Shown one piece after another: positions 37,045 to 47,239 of a stretch of 64,000 nt of DNA. Positions within the stretch are counted from its first letter, which is position 1. Every line of letters starts with the position of its first letter. Source of the DNA: Pseudomonas sp. ACN8 (GTDB lineage Bacteria; Pseudomonadota; Gammaproteobacteria; Pseudomonadales; Pseudomonadaceae); assembly GCF_002303925.1 (NCBI RefSeq), contig NZ_MRCS01000021.1, positions 1 through 64,000 on the forward strand, given 5' to 3'. The translations under genes were made by a program, and so were the position numbers. Below the pieces are notes generated by a model. It was not told the origin of the DNA, searched no databases, and saw only the letters and a list, made by a program, of their open reading frames with translations.

Positions 37045-39699
37045 TTATTCCTGTGGCTCTTCGTCAGCGGCGGCGTCGAGTTGCTGGTCTTCGGCAACGT
37101 CGTCGATCACGACTTCACCGACAAACCCTTCACCCTCTACACCTTCCAGCTCTTCACCTTCGACTTCCGACGGCTCCTGAACCCGCTCCAGCCCGACCAG
37201 TGTTTCGTCGTTGGCCAGTTTGATCAGGGTCACGCCCTGGGTGTTACGACCCAGGCTGGACACTTCGTCGACACGGGTACGCACCAGGGTGCCCTGGTCG
37301 GAAATCAGCATGATTTCCTCGCCGTCGAGCACCTGGACCGCACCGACCAGACGGCCGTTACGTTCGTTGCTGACCATGGCGATAACGCCCTGACCGCCAC
37401 GCTTGTACTCAGGGAACTCGGTGATCGCCGTGCGCTTGCCGTAGCCGCGCGCCGAAGCGGTGAGGATCTGGCTGCCTTCTTCCGGGATCAGCATGGAAAT
37501 CAGCTTCTGGCCTTCCGGCAGACGCATGCCGCGTACACCGCGGGCGGTACGGCCCATGGCGCGAACGTCGGATTCCTTGAAGCGGGTAACCTTGCCGCCG
37601 TCGGAGAACAGCATCACTTCGCGCTCGCCATCGGTGATGGCCGCGCTGATCAATACGTCGCCTTCATCCAGCTCCAGCGCGATCAGGCCGACGCTGCGTT
37701 GACGGCTGAAGGATTCCAGCGGGGTCTTCTTCACGGTGCCGTTGGCGGTGGCCATGAAGATGTAGTGACCTTCGGTGTATTCCTCGACCGGCAGCATGGT
37801 GGTGATGTACTCACCATCATCCAGCGGCAACAGGTTGACCAGCGGACGACCACGGGCAGCGCGGGACGCTTCAGGGATTTCGTAGGTTTTCAGCCAGTAC
37901 ACCTTGCCCTTGCTGGAGAACAGCAGCAGCGTGGTGTGGCTGTTGGCAACCAGCAGGTGAGCGATGTAGTCCTCATCCTTGACGCCGGTCGCCGACTTGC
38001 CTTTACCGCCACGACGCTGGGCCTGGTACGCAGCCAGCGGCTGGGTCTTGGCGTAGCCACCGTGGGAAATGGTCACGACGCGCTCTTCTTCCGGGATCAT
38101 GTCACCCAGGGTCAGGTCGAGACGGGCATCGAGGATTTCGGTACGACGCACGTCGCCGTATTCGGCGCGAATCACTTCCAGCTCTTCGCGGATCACTTCC
38201 ATCAGGCGCGTGGCGCTGCTGAGGATGCGGATCAGCTCGCCGATCTGGTTGAGGATCTCTTGATACTCGGCCAGCAGCTTTTCGTGTTCCAGACCGGTCA
38301 GACGGTGCAGACGCAGTTCCAGAATGGCCTGCGCCTGTTCCGGCGACAGGAAGTACTTGCCATCGCGCAGACCGTATTGCGGATCGAGGTTTTCCGGACG
38401 GCACGAATCGGCGCCGGCACGCTCGACCATCGCCACCACGGCCGAGGATTCCCAAGGGGTGCTGACCAGCGCTTCCTTGGCTTCCGACGGGGTTGGCGAC
38501 GCCTTGATCAGGGCGATGACCGGGTCGATGTTCGACAGGGCAACCGCTTGACCTTCAAGGATGTGACCACGCTCGCGCGCCTTGCGCAGTTCGAACACGG
38601 TACGGCGGGTAACGACTTCGCGACGGTGACGGACGAAGGCTTCCAGCAGGTCCTTGAGGTTCAGGATCCGTGGACGGCCGTCGATCAGCGCGACGATATT
38701 GATACCGAACACCGCTTGCAGCTGGGTCTGGGCGTAGAGGTTGTTGAGGATGACCTCAGGCACTTCGCCGCGACGCAGTTCGATCACGACGCGCATACCG
38801 TCCTTGTCGGACTCGTCGCGCAGCTCGGTGATGCCTTCAAGCTTCTTCTCTTTGACCAGCTCGGCGATCTTCTCGATCAGACGCGCCTTGTTCAGCTGGT
38901 ATGGGAGTTCGGTGATGACGATCTGCTGGCGGCCACCGACCTTGTCGATGTCTTCGATCATCGAGCGGGCGCGCATGTAAATGCGCCCGCGACCGGTGCG
39001 GTAGGCTTCGATGATGCCGGCGCGACCGTTGATGATCGCGGCGGTCGGGAAGTCCGGACCGGGGATGTATTGCATCAGTTCATCGACGGTCAGCTCTGGG
39101 TTGTCGATGAGCGCCAGGCAACCGTCGATGACTTCACCGAGGTTGTGCGGCGGAATGTTGGTCGCCATGCCCACGGCGATGCCGCTGGAGCCGTTGACCA
39201 GCAGGTTGGGAATACGGGTCGGCATGACCGCCGGGATCATTTCGGTGCCGTCGTAGTTCGGCACCCAGTCCACGGTTTCTTTATGCAGGTCAGCCAGCAG
39301 CTCGTGCGCCAGCTTGGTCATGCGCACTTCGGTGTATCGCATGGCCGCGGCGTTGTCGCCGTCCACCGAACCGAAGTTGCCCTGGCCGTCTACCAGCAGG
39401 TAGCGCAGGGAGAATGGCTGTGCCATCCGAACGATGGTGTCGTACACCGCGGTATCACCGTGCGGGTGATACTTACCGATCACGTCACCGACAACACGGG
39501 CAGATTTCTTGTACGGCTTGTTGAAGTCGTTGCCCAGCTCGCTCATCGCGAACAGCACGCGCCGGTGCACGGGCTTCAAGCCATCGCGCGCATCCGGCAG
39601 TGCCCGCCCGACAATTACGCTCATCGCGTAGTCGAGGTAGGACTGCTTCAGCTCGTCTTCGATATTGACCGGGAGGATTTCTTTGGCCAGTTCGCCCAT
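37045..39699 (-). CDS. gyrA: DNA gyrase subunit A
   Basis: This is an 884-residue protein from the ATG at 39,699 ([18 protein letters not shown]). The catalytic tyrosine is in AMRYTEVRM and the GyrA box is QRRGGKG. The C-terminal beta-pinwheel repeats run from about residue 530, and the tail is acidic (DEEPQE). The quinolone-resistance region reads [15 protein letters not shown], with threonine and aspartate at the usual positions, so no common resistance substitution is present. The frame is open to 39,795 but the extension is not GyrA-like. Confidence 0.98.
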   Translation of the reverse strand: MGELAKEILPVNIEDELKQSYLDYAMSVIVGRALPDARDGLKPVHRRVLFAMSELGNDFNKPYKKSARVVGDVIGKYHPHGDTAVYDTIVRMAQPFSLRYLLVDGQGNFGSVDGDNAAAMRYTEVRMTKLAHELLADLHKETVDWVPNYDGTEMIPAVMPTRIPNLLVNGSSGIAVGMATNIPPHNLGEVIDGCLALIDNPELTVDELMQYIPGPDFPTAAIINGRAGIIEAYRTGRGRIYMRARSMIEDIDKVGGRQQIVITELPYQLNKARLIEKIAELVKEKKLEGITELRDESDKDGMRVVIELRRGEVPEVILNNLYAQTQLQAVFGINIVALIDGRPRILNLKDLLEAFVRHRREVVTRRTVFELRKARERGHILEGQAVALSNIDPVIALIKASPTPSEAKEALVSTPWESSAVVAMVERAGADSCRPENLDPQYGLRDGKYFLSPEQAQAILELRLHRLTGLEHEKLLAEYQEILNQIGELIRILSSATRLMEVIREELEVIRAEYGDVRRTEILDARLDLTLGDMIPEEERVVTISHGGYAKTQPLAAYQAQRRGGKGKSATGVKDEDYIAHLLVANSHTTLLLFSSKGKVYWLKTYEIPEASRAARGRPLVNLLPLDDGEYITTMLPVEEYTEGHYIFMATANGTVKKTPLESFSRQRSVGLIALELDEGDVLISAAITDGEREVMLFSDGGKVTRFKESDVRAMGRTARGVRGMRLPEGQKLISMLIPEEGSQILTASARGYGKRTAITEFPEYKRGGQGVIAMVSNERNGRLVGAVQVLDGEEIMLISDQGTLVRTRVDEVSSLGRNTQGVTLIKLANDETLVGLERVQEPSEVEGEELEGVEGEGFVGEVVIDDVAEDQQLDAAADEEPQE

Positions 39700-40115
39700 G
39701 AGAAGCCTGATTCCTTTTTCTGGTGAAACTTCGTCAGGACCAACGAAGCTCGCCGCTGCAGGCTCAGTGCCATGCATTGGCTTACAACAAATCAACGAGT
39801 TATGCCATGGATCTGCGCAGTACGGGTCGCCACTTCGGGCAACCCTGGAAACCGCCGGATGTTATCACAAGAGCCGCCACGCACCTATCCCCCAGATGCG
39901 CATGGAGAGTAGTTAGTTGACCGGTGACAGGCTTGAAGGGGACGAGAGAGGCTTAGAGCCGCTGCGAATGCTGAATTCGGGGCCGAATTACGGATGTTTA
40001 TTGACTTTCAGACCCCAATCGCCAGCAAGCTGGCTCCCACATTGACCGGTGTCGATCACAAAACCTGTGGGAGCCAGCCTGCTGGCGATGGCGCCCATTC
40101 GAACGCCACGGCCGA
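39700..40115. other. gyrA-mtnA intergenic region
   Basis: These 416 bases hold the gyrA leader at the left and a REP doublet at the right (40,019-40,088). The gyrA promoter should be in about 39,720-39,950 on the minus strand, but I could not pick a clear -35/-10 pair. No gene is apparent. Confidence 0.4.
40019..40088. repeat. REP doublet (REPIN) between gyrA and mtnA
   Basis: TCGCCAGCAAGCTGGCTCCCAC (40,019-40,040) and GTGGGAGCCAGCCTGCTGGCGA (40,067-40,088) are separated by 26 bases. The arms face the opposite way to the doublet at 36,879: here the CCCAC/GTGGG ends point inward. Confidence 0.88.
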
Positions 40116-41192
<1,077 letters not shown>

Positions 41193-41225
41193 CCCTCACC
41201 CCGCACTCATGAACAAAAGCCGCCG

Positions 41226-41263
41226 ATTATAGCGATCCCCCCGCGAAGACGCTCGGGTATACT
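41226..41263. promoter_or_regulatory. Candidate divergent -10 elements between mtnA and the MTA deaminase gene
   Basis: On the minus strand TATAAT occurs at 41,231-41,226, 34 bases before the mtnA start. On the plus strand TATACT occurs at 41,258-41,263, 38 bases before the deaminase start. Neither has a good -35 at the right distance, so these are weak candidates in a 108-base divergent gap. Confidence 0.3.
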
Positions 41264-41300
41264 TCGCCATCCTATACAAAAGCACTGGAACCGACCCTCG

Positions 41301-42635
41301 ATGCCGAACACTGCCGCTGCGCTCGACCTGTTATTGCTGCCGACCTGGCTGGTACCCGTCGAACCCGCTGGTGTTGTCCTCAAGGAACATGGCGTGGGCA
41401 TCCGTGATGGACGCATCGTGTTTATCGGCCCACGTTCCGCCGCGCTGAAGCTTAACGCAACCGAAACCCGCGAATTGCCCGACATGCTGCTCAGCCCCGG
41501 CCTGATCAATGCCCACGGGCACGCGGCGATGACACTGTTTCGCGGCCTGGCCGATGACCTGCCATTGATGACCTGGCTGGAAAACCATATCTGGCCCGCC
41601 GAGGCCAAATGGGTCAACGAAGATTTCGTGCGCGACGGCACCGACCTTGCCATCGCCGAGCAAATCAAAGGCGGCATCACCTGCTTCTCTGACATGTACT
41701 TCTTCCCGAAGGTTGCCAGTGAGCGCGTGCACAACAGCGGCATTCGCGCGCAGATCGCAATCCCGATCCTCGACTTCCCTATTCCGGGCGCTGCTACGGC
41801 GGACGAAGCCATTCGTCAGGGCGTCGAGCTGTTTGGCGATCTCAAGCACCACGAGCGCATCAAAGTCACCTTCGGCCCCCATGCACCCTACACCGTGGGC
41901 GACGAAAACCTGGAAAAAATCCGGGTGATTGCCGAAGAACTGGACGCTTCGATTCACATGCACGTACATGAAACCGCTTTCGAAGTGCAGCAATCGGTCG
42001 AGCAACGCGGTGAACGACCGCTGGCCCGACTGGCACGCCTGGGCTTGCTGGGACCACGCTTCCAGGCGGTTCACATGACCCAGATCAGCGAAGACGACCT
42101 GGCGCTGCTGGTAGAAAGCAACAGCAATGTGATTCATTGCCCGGAGTCGAACCTGAAGCTGGCCAGTGGGTTCTGCCCGGTCGAGCGTTTGTGGCAGGCC
42201 GGGGTCAATGTCGCGATCGGCACTGATGGCGCAGCCAGCAACAATGACCTGGACCTGCTCGGCGAAACCCGCACCGCGGCCCTGCTGGCCAAGGCTGTCG
42301 CCGGCTCGGCCACCGCGCTGGATGCCCATCGTGCCTTGCGCATGGCCACCCTCAACGGTGCCCGGGCGCTGGGTATCGAGGCCGAAACCGGCTCGCTGGA
42401 AATCGGCAAGGCCGCGGACATGGTGGCTTTCGACCTCTCCGGCCTGGCCCAGCAGCCGGTCTACGACCCGGTTTCGCAGCTTATATATGCCACCGGCCGG
42501 GACTGCGTGAAACACCTTTGGGTTGCGGGCAAGCAGTTGCTCGACGACCGTCGCCTGACACGCCTGGATGAACAACAGCTTGGCACTGTCGCCAAGGCCT
42601 GGGGCCAGCGCATCAGTGGCCGCACCGAATCGTAA
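41301..42635 (+). CDS. mtaD: 5-methylthioadenosine / S-adenosylhomocysteine deaminase (TRZ/ATZ family amidohydrolase)
   Basis: This 444-residue amidohydrolase has [20 protein letters not shown] (metal histidines near 70), [13 protein letters not shown], and [15 protein letters not shown] followed by [20 protein letters not shown] (metal aspartate). In P. aeruginosa the syntenic gene next to ubiG encodes a methylthioadenosine deaminase feeding methylthioinosine phosphorolysis. The head-to-head placement with mtnA supports that job here. The frame is open far upstream, but the ATG at 41,301 gives the normal family length. SAH deamination is an alternative activity. Confidence 0.88.
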   Translation: MPNTAAALDLLLLPTWLVPVEPAGVVLKEHGVGIRDGRIVFIGPRSAALKLNATETRELPDMLLSPGLINAHGHAAMTLFRGLADDLPLMTWLENHIWPAEAKWVNEDFVRDGTDLAIAEQIKGGITCFSDMYFFPKVASERVHNSGIRAQIAIPILDFPIPGAATADEAIRQGVELFGDLKHHERIKVTFGPHAPYTVGDENLEKIRVIAEELDASIHMHVHETAFEVQQSVEQRGERPLARLARLGLLGPRFQAVHMTQISEDDLALLVESNSNVIHCPESNLKLASGFCPVERLWQAGVNVAIGTDGAASNNDLDLLGETRTAALLAKAVAGSATALDAHRALRMATLNGARALGIEAETGSLEIGKAADMVAFDLSGLAQQPVYDPVSQLIYATGRDCVKHLWVAGKQLLDDRRLTRLDEQQLGTVAKAWGQRISGRTES

Positions 42636-42693
42636 GCACCCTGGAGCACAATCCGGGGCAACAGGATTTTTCAAGTTTTAGAGGACTTAAACC

Positions 42694-43392
42694 ATGAGCA
42701 ACGTCGACTACGCCGAAATCGCCAAATTCGAGGCCCTGGCCCATCGCTGGTGGGACCGCGAAAGCGAATTCAAACCGCTGCACGACATCAACCCGCTGCG
42801 GGTCAACTGGATTGACGAGCGGGTCAACCTGGCCGGCAAGAAGGTCCTCGACGTCGGTTGCGGCGGCGGCATCCTCAGCGAAGCCATGGCTCAGCGCGGC
42901 GCGACCGTGATGGGCATCGACATGGGCGAAGCGCCGTTGGCGGTTGCCCAGTTGCATCAGCTGGAGTCGGGCGTGAACGTCGAATACCGGCAGATCACCG
43001 CTGAAGCCCTGGCCGAGGAAATGCCCGAGCAGTTCGACGTGGTCACCTGCCTGGAAATGCTTGAGCACGTACCGGACCCGTCGTCGGTCATCCGTGCCTG
43101 CTTCCGCATGGTCAAACCCGGCGGCCAGGTGTTCTTCTCCACCATCAACCGCAATCCGAAGGCGTACTTGTTCGCCATCGTCGGCGCCGAATACATCATG
43201 AAGCTGCTGCCGCGCGGCACCCACGACTTCAAGAAATTCATCCGCCCTTCCGAACTCGGCGCCTGGAGCCGCATGGCCGGTCTGACCGTCAAGGACATCA
43301 TCGGCCTGACCTACAACCCGCTGACCAAGCACTACAAACTGGCGGCCGACGTGGACGTCAACTACATGATCCAGACCCTGCGCGAGGAGTAA
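42694..43392 (+). CDS. ubiG: Ubiquinone biosynthesis O-methyltransferase
   Basis: This 232-residue SAM-dependent methyltransferase has [20 protein letters not shown] near the N-terminus (UbiG signature), the SAM site [15 protein letters not shown], and [14 protein letters not shown]. It performs both O-methylations in ubiquinone synthesis. GAGGA precedes the start. mupP follows after four bases. Confidence 0.96.
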   Translation: MSNVDYAEIAKFEALAHRWWDRESEFKPLHDINPLRVNWIDERVNLAGKKVLDVGCGGGILSEAMAQRGATVMGIDMGEAPLAVAQLHQLESGVNVEYRQITAEALAEEMPEQFDVVTCLEMLEHVPDPSSVIRACFRMVKPGGQVFFSTINRNPKAYLFAIVGAEYIMKLLPRGTHDFKKFIRPSELGAWSRMAGLTVKDIIGLTYNPLTKHYKLAADVDVNYMIQTLREE

Positions 43393-43396
43393 GCCG

Positions 43397-44068
43397 ATGC
43401 CAATCAGAGCAGTTCTTTTCGACATGGACGGCACCCTGCTCGACACCGCGCCGGACTTCATTGCGATCTGTCAGGCGATGCGTGCCGACCGCGGCTTGCC
43501 ACCGATGAACGACAAGCACATCCGCGACGAGATTTCCGGCGGTGCCAAGGCGATGGTCGCGGTGACCTTCTCCATGGACCCGGAATCGCCGGGGTTCGAG
43601 GAACTGCGCCTGGAGTTCCTGGAGCGCTACCTCGTCGGTTGTGCAGTCCACAGCAAGCTGTTCGACGGCATGGGCGAACTGCTGGCGGACATCGAGAAGG
43701 CCAACCTGATCTGGGGCGTGGTCACCAACAAACCGCTGCGTTTCGCCGAGCCGATCATGCAACAGCTGGGGCTGGCTGAACGCTCGGCGCTGCTGATCTG
43801 CCCCGATCATGTGAAGAACAGCAAACCGGATCCGGAACCGCTGATCCTGGCCTGCAAGATGCTCGACCTGGACCCGGCCAGCGTGCTGTTCGTCGGCGAT
43901 GACCTGCGCGACATCGAGTCGGGCCGCGATGCCGGCACCAAGACTGCCGCCGTGACCTTCGGCTATATCCACCCGGATGACAATCCGCGGCATTGGGGGG
44001 CGGACGTGGTGGTCGATCATCCACTGGAGTTGCGCAAGGTGCTCGATAGCGCGCTTTGCAGTTGCTAA
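43397..44068 (+). CDS. mupP: HAD-family phosphatase, N-acetylmuramic acid 6-phosphate phosphatase (MupP)
   Basis: This 223-residue haloacid dehalogenase phosphatase has the nucleophile motif [14 protein letters not shown] (8-21), the motif II threonine in VVTNKPLRF, and [17 protein letters not shown]. It resembles Gph, but pseudomonads carry MupP in exactly this position between ubiG and yciK. MupP dephosphorylates MurNAc-6-phosphate in the anabolic cell-wall recycling route that affects fosfomycin tolerance and AmpC control. The assignment to MupP rather than phosphoglycolate phosphatase rests on gene order. Confidence 0.88.
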   Translation: MPIRAVLFDMDGTLLDTAPDFIAICQAMRADRGLPPMNDKHIRDEISGGAKAMVAVTFSMDPESPGFEELRLEFLERYLVGCAVHSKLFDGMGELLADIEKANLIWGVVTNKPLRFAEPIMQQLGLAERSALLICPDHVKNSKPDPEPLILACKMLDLDPASVLFVGDDLRDIESGRDAGTKTAAVTFGYIHPDDNPRHWGADVVVDHPLELRKVLDSALCSC

Positions 44069-44085
44069 GTCTGTCGCAGACCTCT

Positions 44086-44183
44086 GTAGGAGCGAGCTTG
44101 CTCGCGAGAAACCCGAGAACGCCGCAGGGTGTCGGGTTTGTCGTGTAATCGTTCAAGACCATCGCGAGCAAGCTCGCTCCTAC
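44086..44183. repeat. REP doublet (REPIN) between mupP and yciK
   Basis: GTAGGAGCGAGCTTGCTCGCGA (44,086-44,107) and TCGCGAGCAAGCTCGCTCCTAC (44,162-44,183) are perfect inverted copies, separated by 54 bases. This subtype has GTAGG and GCTTGC where most others here have GTGGG and GCCTGC. Confidence 0.9.
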
Positions 44184-44218
44184 AACGGCCGCTGTCTTCT
44201 GATTTGTTGAGGTTTTTT

Positions 44219-44959
44219 ATGTTTGATTATTCCGCCCGCCCCGAACTGCTCAAGGATCGGGTCATTCTGGTCACCGGCGCAGGACGCGGCATCGGCGCCG
44301 CAGCGGCAAAAACCTACGCGGCACACGGCGCAACCGTGCTGCTGCTGGGCAAGACCGAAGCCAACCTGACCCAGGTCTACGACGAGATCGAAGCCGCCGG
44401 CCATCCACAACCGGCAGTCATCCCCTTCAACCTCGAAACCGCCCTGCCCCATCAATACGATGAGTTGGCAGCGATGATCGAAAGCGAATTCGGGCATCTC
44501 GACGGCCTGCTGCACAATGCTTCGATCATCGGCCCGCGCACGCCGATCGAGCAGCTTTCCGGCGAAAACTTCATGCGGGTCATGCAAGTCAACGTCAATG
44601 CCATGTTCATGCTCACCAGCACACTGCTGCCGCTGCTCAAGCTGTCGCAGGATGCTTCGGTGGTGTTCACGTCCAGCAGCGTCGGCCGCAAGGGACGTGC
44701 GTACTGGGGCGCTTACGGCGTCTCCAAGTTCGCCACTGAAGGCCTGATGCAAACCCTGGCTGACGAAGTCGACACCGTGGCCCCGGTACGCTCCAACAGC
44801 ATCAACCCCGGCGCCACCCGCACCAGCATGCGCGCCCAGGCTTACCCGGGTGAAAACCCCCTGAACAACCCGACGCCCGAGGAGATCATGCCGGTCTACC
44901 TTTACCTGATGGGCCCGGACAGCACCGGTATCAATGGCCAGGCGTTCAACGCCCAGTAA
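44219..44959 (+). CDS. yciK: Short-chain dehydrogenase/reductase (YciK-like)
   Basis: This is a 246-residue classical SDR. It has the cofactor motif VTGAGRGIGAAAAKTYA (about 17-33), HNASIIGP (NNAG-like), the catalytic serine in FTSSSVGRKGRA, and YGVSK (YxxxK). It is named for the Escherichia coli homologue, whose substrate is unknown. It follows mupP across a REP doublet. Confidence 0.88.
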   Translation: MFDYSARPELLKDRVILVTGAGRGIGAAAAKTYAAHGATVLLLGKTEANLTQVYDEIEAAGHPQPAVIPFNLETALPHQYDELAAMIESEFGHLDGLLHNASIIGPRTPIEQLSGENFMRVMQVNVNAMFMLTSTLLPLLKLSQDASVVFTSSSVGRKGRAYWGAYGVSKFATEGLMQTLADEVDTVAPVRSNSINPGATRTSMRAQAYPGENPLNNPTPEEIMPVYLYLMGPDSTGINGQAFNAQ

Positions 44960-45336
44960 CGACCGTACGTCGCTTTTTGGTGCCGCGCCAGCTTCCTGTC
45001 GCGGCACTCGAAGGCTTCAGGATTCGAACCAGGCACCTGTCAAACAAACGTCACACCCTACGTCACCCAGGTAGCAGACGACAATCAACCGATTGATTCA
45101 AAACAACTTTTATTCGGATGAACCGAATGGCACGACTTTCGCTCTAAGTTTGCTCAGACACGTAACGTGAAAGCAGACGGGGGTGAAGCTTGAGTCCAGA
45201 GATTACTCTTCTTCTACAAAGCGGATTAAACTTGTACGAAATGTCCTACGGGACTGACGGACCAGTACGACGCGCAGCCCTAAGCCGCTCTCACCCTGCT
45301 TGTAAGACAGCCTTACTGCTTAGGGGCGCACGCCTT
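44960..45336. other. yciK-GGDEF intergenic region
   Basis: About 377 bases. GTGCCGCG (44,980-44,987) and CGCGGCAC (45,000-45,007) form a perfect 8-bp stem, but no T-run follows on either strand, so it is at best an imperfect terminator. A smaller palindrome, ATTCGGATGAACCGAAT, lies near 45,114. The cyclase frame is open from a TTG at 45,190, so the right part could be coding if that start is used. Confidence 0.4.
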
Positions 45337-46263
45337 ATGAAACCACCCTCCCAGACCAACGCAATTGACTTCGATAGCGCCAAATTGCAGCGCCTGGGCT
45401 TTGGTCAGCAGCCGCCCCTCCTGGAAAGACCTGTCAGTCTTGCGCAATTGCGCCAGCAGCTGAGCCTGCAGCTGCAAACCAGCCTGGAACCGCAACGCAT
45501 TCTTGGGACTTTCTATCGCGAGATTCAACGGCTGGTGCCGTTGGATGCCTTGTGCTACCAGCACAAGAGCAGTGACCTGCGCCTGGAGTTCGGCCAACGC
45601 GGCCACCACTCCATCAGCTACAGCCTCAGCCACGAAGGCGAACATCTGGGCGAGCTGATCTTCCGTCGCAATCAGCGTTTCAGCGAACTGGAACAGGGCC
45701 ATCTCGAATCACTGCTGGCCGCGCTGCTTTTCCCGATGCGCAATGCGCTGCTGTACCGTACCGCTACCCAAAGCGCACTGCGCGACCCGCTGACGGGCGC
45801 CGGTAACCGCATCGCCATGGACCAGACACTGCAAAGGGAAATCGAGCTGTCCCGGCGCCACCTGCAACCGTTGTCGGTGCTGATGCTGGACATCGATCAT
45901 TTCAAGCTGGTTAATGATACCCACGGCCACAGCACTGGCGATGACGTGCTCAAGGCGGTCGCTGCCTCGATCAAAAACCAACTGCGCAACGTGGACATGG
46001 TGTTCCGCTATGGCGGCGAGGAGTTCCTGATCCTGCTGTCGAATACCTGTCGCGAGGCCGCGGCCATGGTCGGTGAGCGGCTGCGGTTTGCAGTGCAGTC
46101 TGAAGAGTACCTGGCCAATAGCCACAAGATCCTGCTGACGGTCAGCCTAGGCTGTTCGACCCTGTTGCCCGGCGAGTCTGCCGAAAGCCTGTTGCGGCGG
46201 GCAGACAGCGCATTGTATGTGGCCAAGCGCGAAGGTCGTAACCGGCTGGAGATGGCGGGCTGA
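45337..46263 (+). CDS. Diguanylate cyclase (GGDEF domain)
   Basis: This protein is about 308 residues from the ATG at 45,337. An N-terminal sensor-like region (about 30-150) has no clear family match but may be GAF-like. The GGDEF domain (about 150-305) begins DPLTGAGNR and has the active site RYGGEEF. An RNVD inhibitory (I) site lies five residues before it. It should make cyclic di-GMP and be subject to product inhibition. The frame extends upstream to a TTG at 45,190, adding 49 residues; I prefer the ATG for length. No membrane segment is seen. Confidence 0.88.
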   Translation: MKPPSQTNAIDFDSAKLQRLGFGQQPPLLERPVSLAQLRQQLSLQLQTSLEPQRILGTFYREIQRLVPLDALCYQHKSSDLRLEFGQRGHHSISYSLSHEGEHLGELIFRRNQRFSELEQGHLESLLAALLFPMRNALLYRTATQSALRDPLTGAGNRIAMDQTLQREIELSRRHLQPLSVLMLDIDHFKLVNDTHGHSTGDDVLKAVAASIKNQLRNVDMVFRYGGEEFLILLSNTCREAAAMVGERLRFAVQSEEYLANSHKILLTVSLGCSTLLPGESAESLLRRADSALYVAKREGRNRLEMAG

Positions 46264-46288
46264 AATTTCAGTCACGGCACAAACCAAT

Positions 46289-46376
46289 GTGGGAGCGAGC
46301 CTGCTCGCGAATGGGACCTGACCTTCAACGATGATGTTGACTGACAGTCCGTATTCGCGAGCAGGCTCGCTCCCAC
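46289..46376. repeat. REP doublet (REPIN) between the cyclase gene and undA
   Basis: GTGGGAGCGAGCCTGCTCGCGA (46,289-46,310) and its exact inverse TCGCGAGCAGGCTCGCTCCCAC (46,355-46,376) are separated by 44 bases, in the gap between convergent genes. Confidence 0.9.
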
Positions 46377-46401
46377 AGTTGTTTTTCAAGCAGCGATTGA
46401 A

Positions 46402-47196
46402 TCAGCTTTCGACCAATGCCATCCGCTCACGCACGACCGGTGCCCGCTCTGCGTGTTCCATTTGCATGCAACGTTCGAGAAACAGGTACATATAGTCGTA
46501 GCTCTTGCAAACAGCCTGACGCAGCTCCACCTGCAGGGATTTGCTCGGGTTGGTGCCCGCCAGTGTGCAGATGATGTCCAGGGCTTCCCATGGATGGGCA
46601 TCGTCATACTGCGCATGCATCTTCAGCCATTTCATCGCCCGCTTGCGATCTTCCTCGGGGAACGAGGCGGCGTAGATACCGTTGGAACACACGACCGCCG
46701 ACCATTCCCCGGTCGCCCCTTCGATCGCGTAGTTGGTAGCGGCAATCGCAACGATCAGCGAGTCGGCGGAACTGGTGTGCCAGCACCAATGGCTCAGGGC
46801 GTGAAGCTCGGGTGGAACCTGCTGAGCCTGCAACTCTTCCAGGCTGACACCGTGCGCGCGACTCCAGTGCACCCAGTAATCGGCGTGGTTCAGTTCGACG
46901 CGGATGTTACGCATCAGCCAGCGACGGGCCATGTCTTCGCCGGGATGACGGGCAAAGCGGGTCTTGGTCAGGTTTTGTGCCATATACAACGCGAACTGTT
47001 CGACCACCGGCCAGCCACCGATCAGGTACTGGCGCATGGTCTTCGCACTGAGTTTGTTGTCTCGCATGCGTTGGTACAGTTCGTGTTCGACAACCCGGCG
47101 CTTGCTCTCGCTGCAATCCTGGATCAGGCGCTGGGCCCAGGCAGGGTAACTTGCAGCTTCCATGAGCGGTCCGGTTCGGTTGAATGTATCGATCAC
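46402..47196 (-). CDS. undA: UndA, medium-chain fatty acid oxidative decarboxylase (1-undecene synthesis)
   Basis: This 264-residue TenA/heme-oxygenase-fold protein has iron ligands that fall exactly at the UndA positions: E101 and H104 (VELNHADYW), E159 (NYAIEGATGEW) and H194 (KMHAQYDDAH). UndA from P. fluorescens Pf-5, of nearly identical length, turns lauric acid into the volatile 1-undecene with O2. The N-terminus (MIDTFNRTGPLMEAASYPAW) also fits that protein as I recall it. The start is a GTG with AAGGAG seven bases upstream. It stands alone, 43 bases downstream of the GGDEF/EAL stop on the opposite reading order, and convergent with the cyclase gene at 45,337. Confidence 0.9.
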   Translation of the reverse strand: MIDTFNRTGPLMEAASYPAWAQRLIQDCSESKRRVVEHELYQRMRDNKLSAKTMRQYLIGGWPVVEQFALYMAQNLTKTRFARHPGEDMARRWLMRNIRVELNHADYWVHWSRAHGVSLEELQAQQVPPELHALSHWCWHTSSADSLIVAIAATNYAIEGATGEWSAVVCSNGIYAASFPEEDRKRAMKWLKMHAQYDDAHPWEALDIICTLAGTNPSKSLQVELRQAVCKSYDYMYLFLERCMQMEHAERAPVVRERMALVES

Positions 47197-47239
47197 TGTC
47201 GAGCTCCTTTTGATTGTGATTGTAAGACCGGCAGGAGTT

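Noticed and set aside
28776..39726. Very long open frames antisense to rpsA (28,776-30,413), tyrA-aroA (31,271-33,562) and gyrA (36,790-39,726).
   Set aside because: They mirror high-GC genes with strong family matches on the other strand, resemble no protein family, and lack ribosome sites.
44980..45007. Perfect 8-bp hairpin after yciK as a rho-independent terminator.
   Set aside because: No T-run follows on either strand, so it was noted only as a stem-loop.
45020..45030. GGTTCGAATCC on the minus strand, like a tRNA T-loop.
   Set aside because: The flanking bases do not form a T-stem and no acceptor, D or anticodon arm can be built around it.
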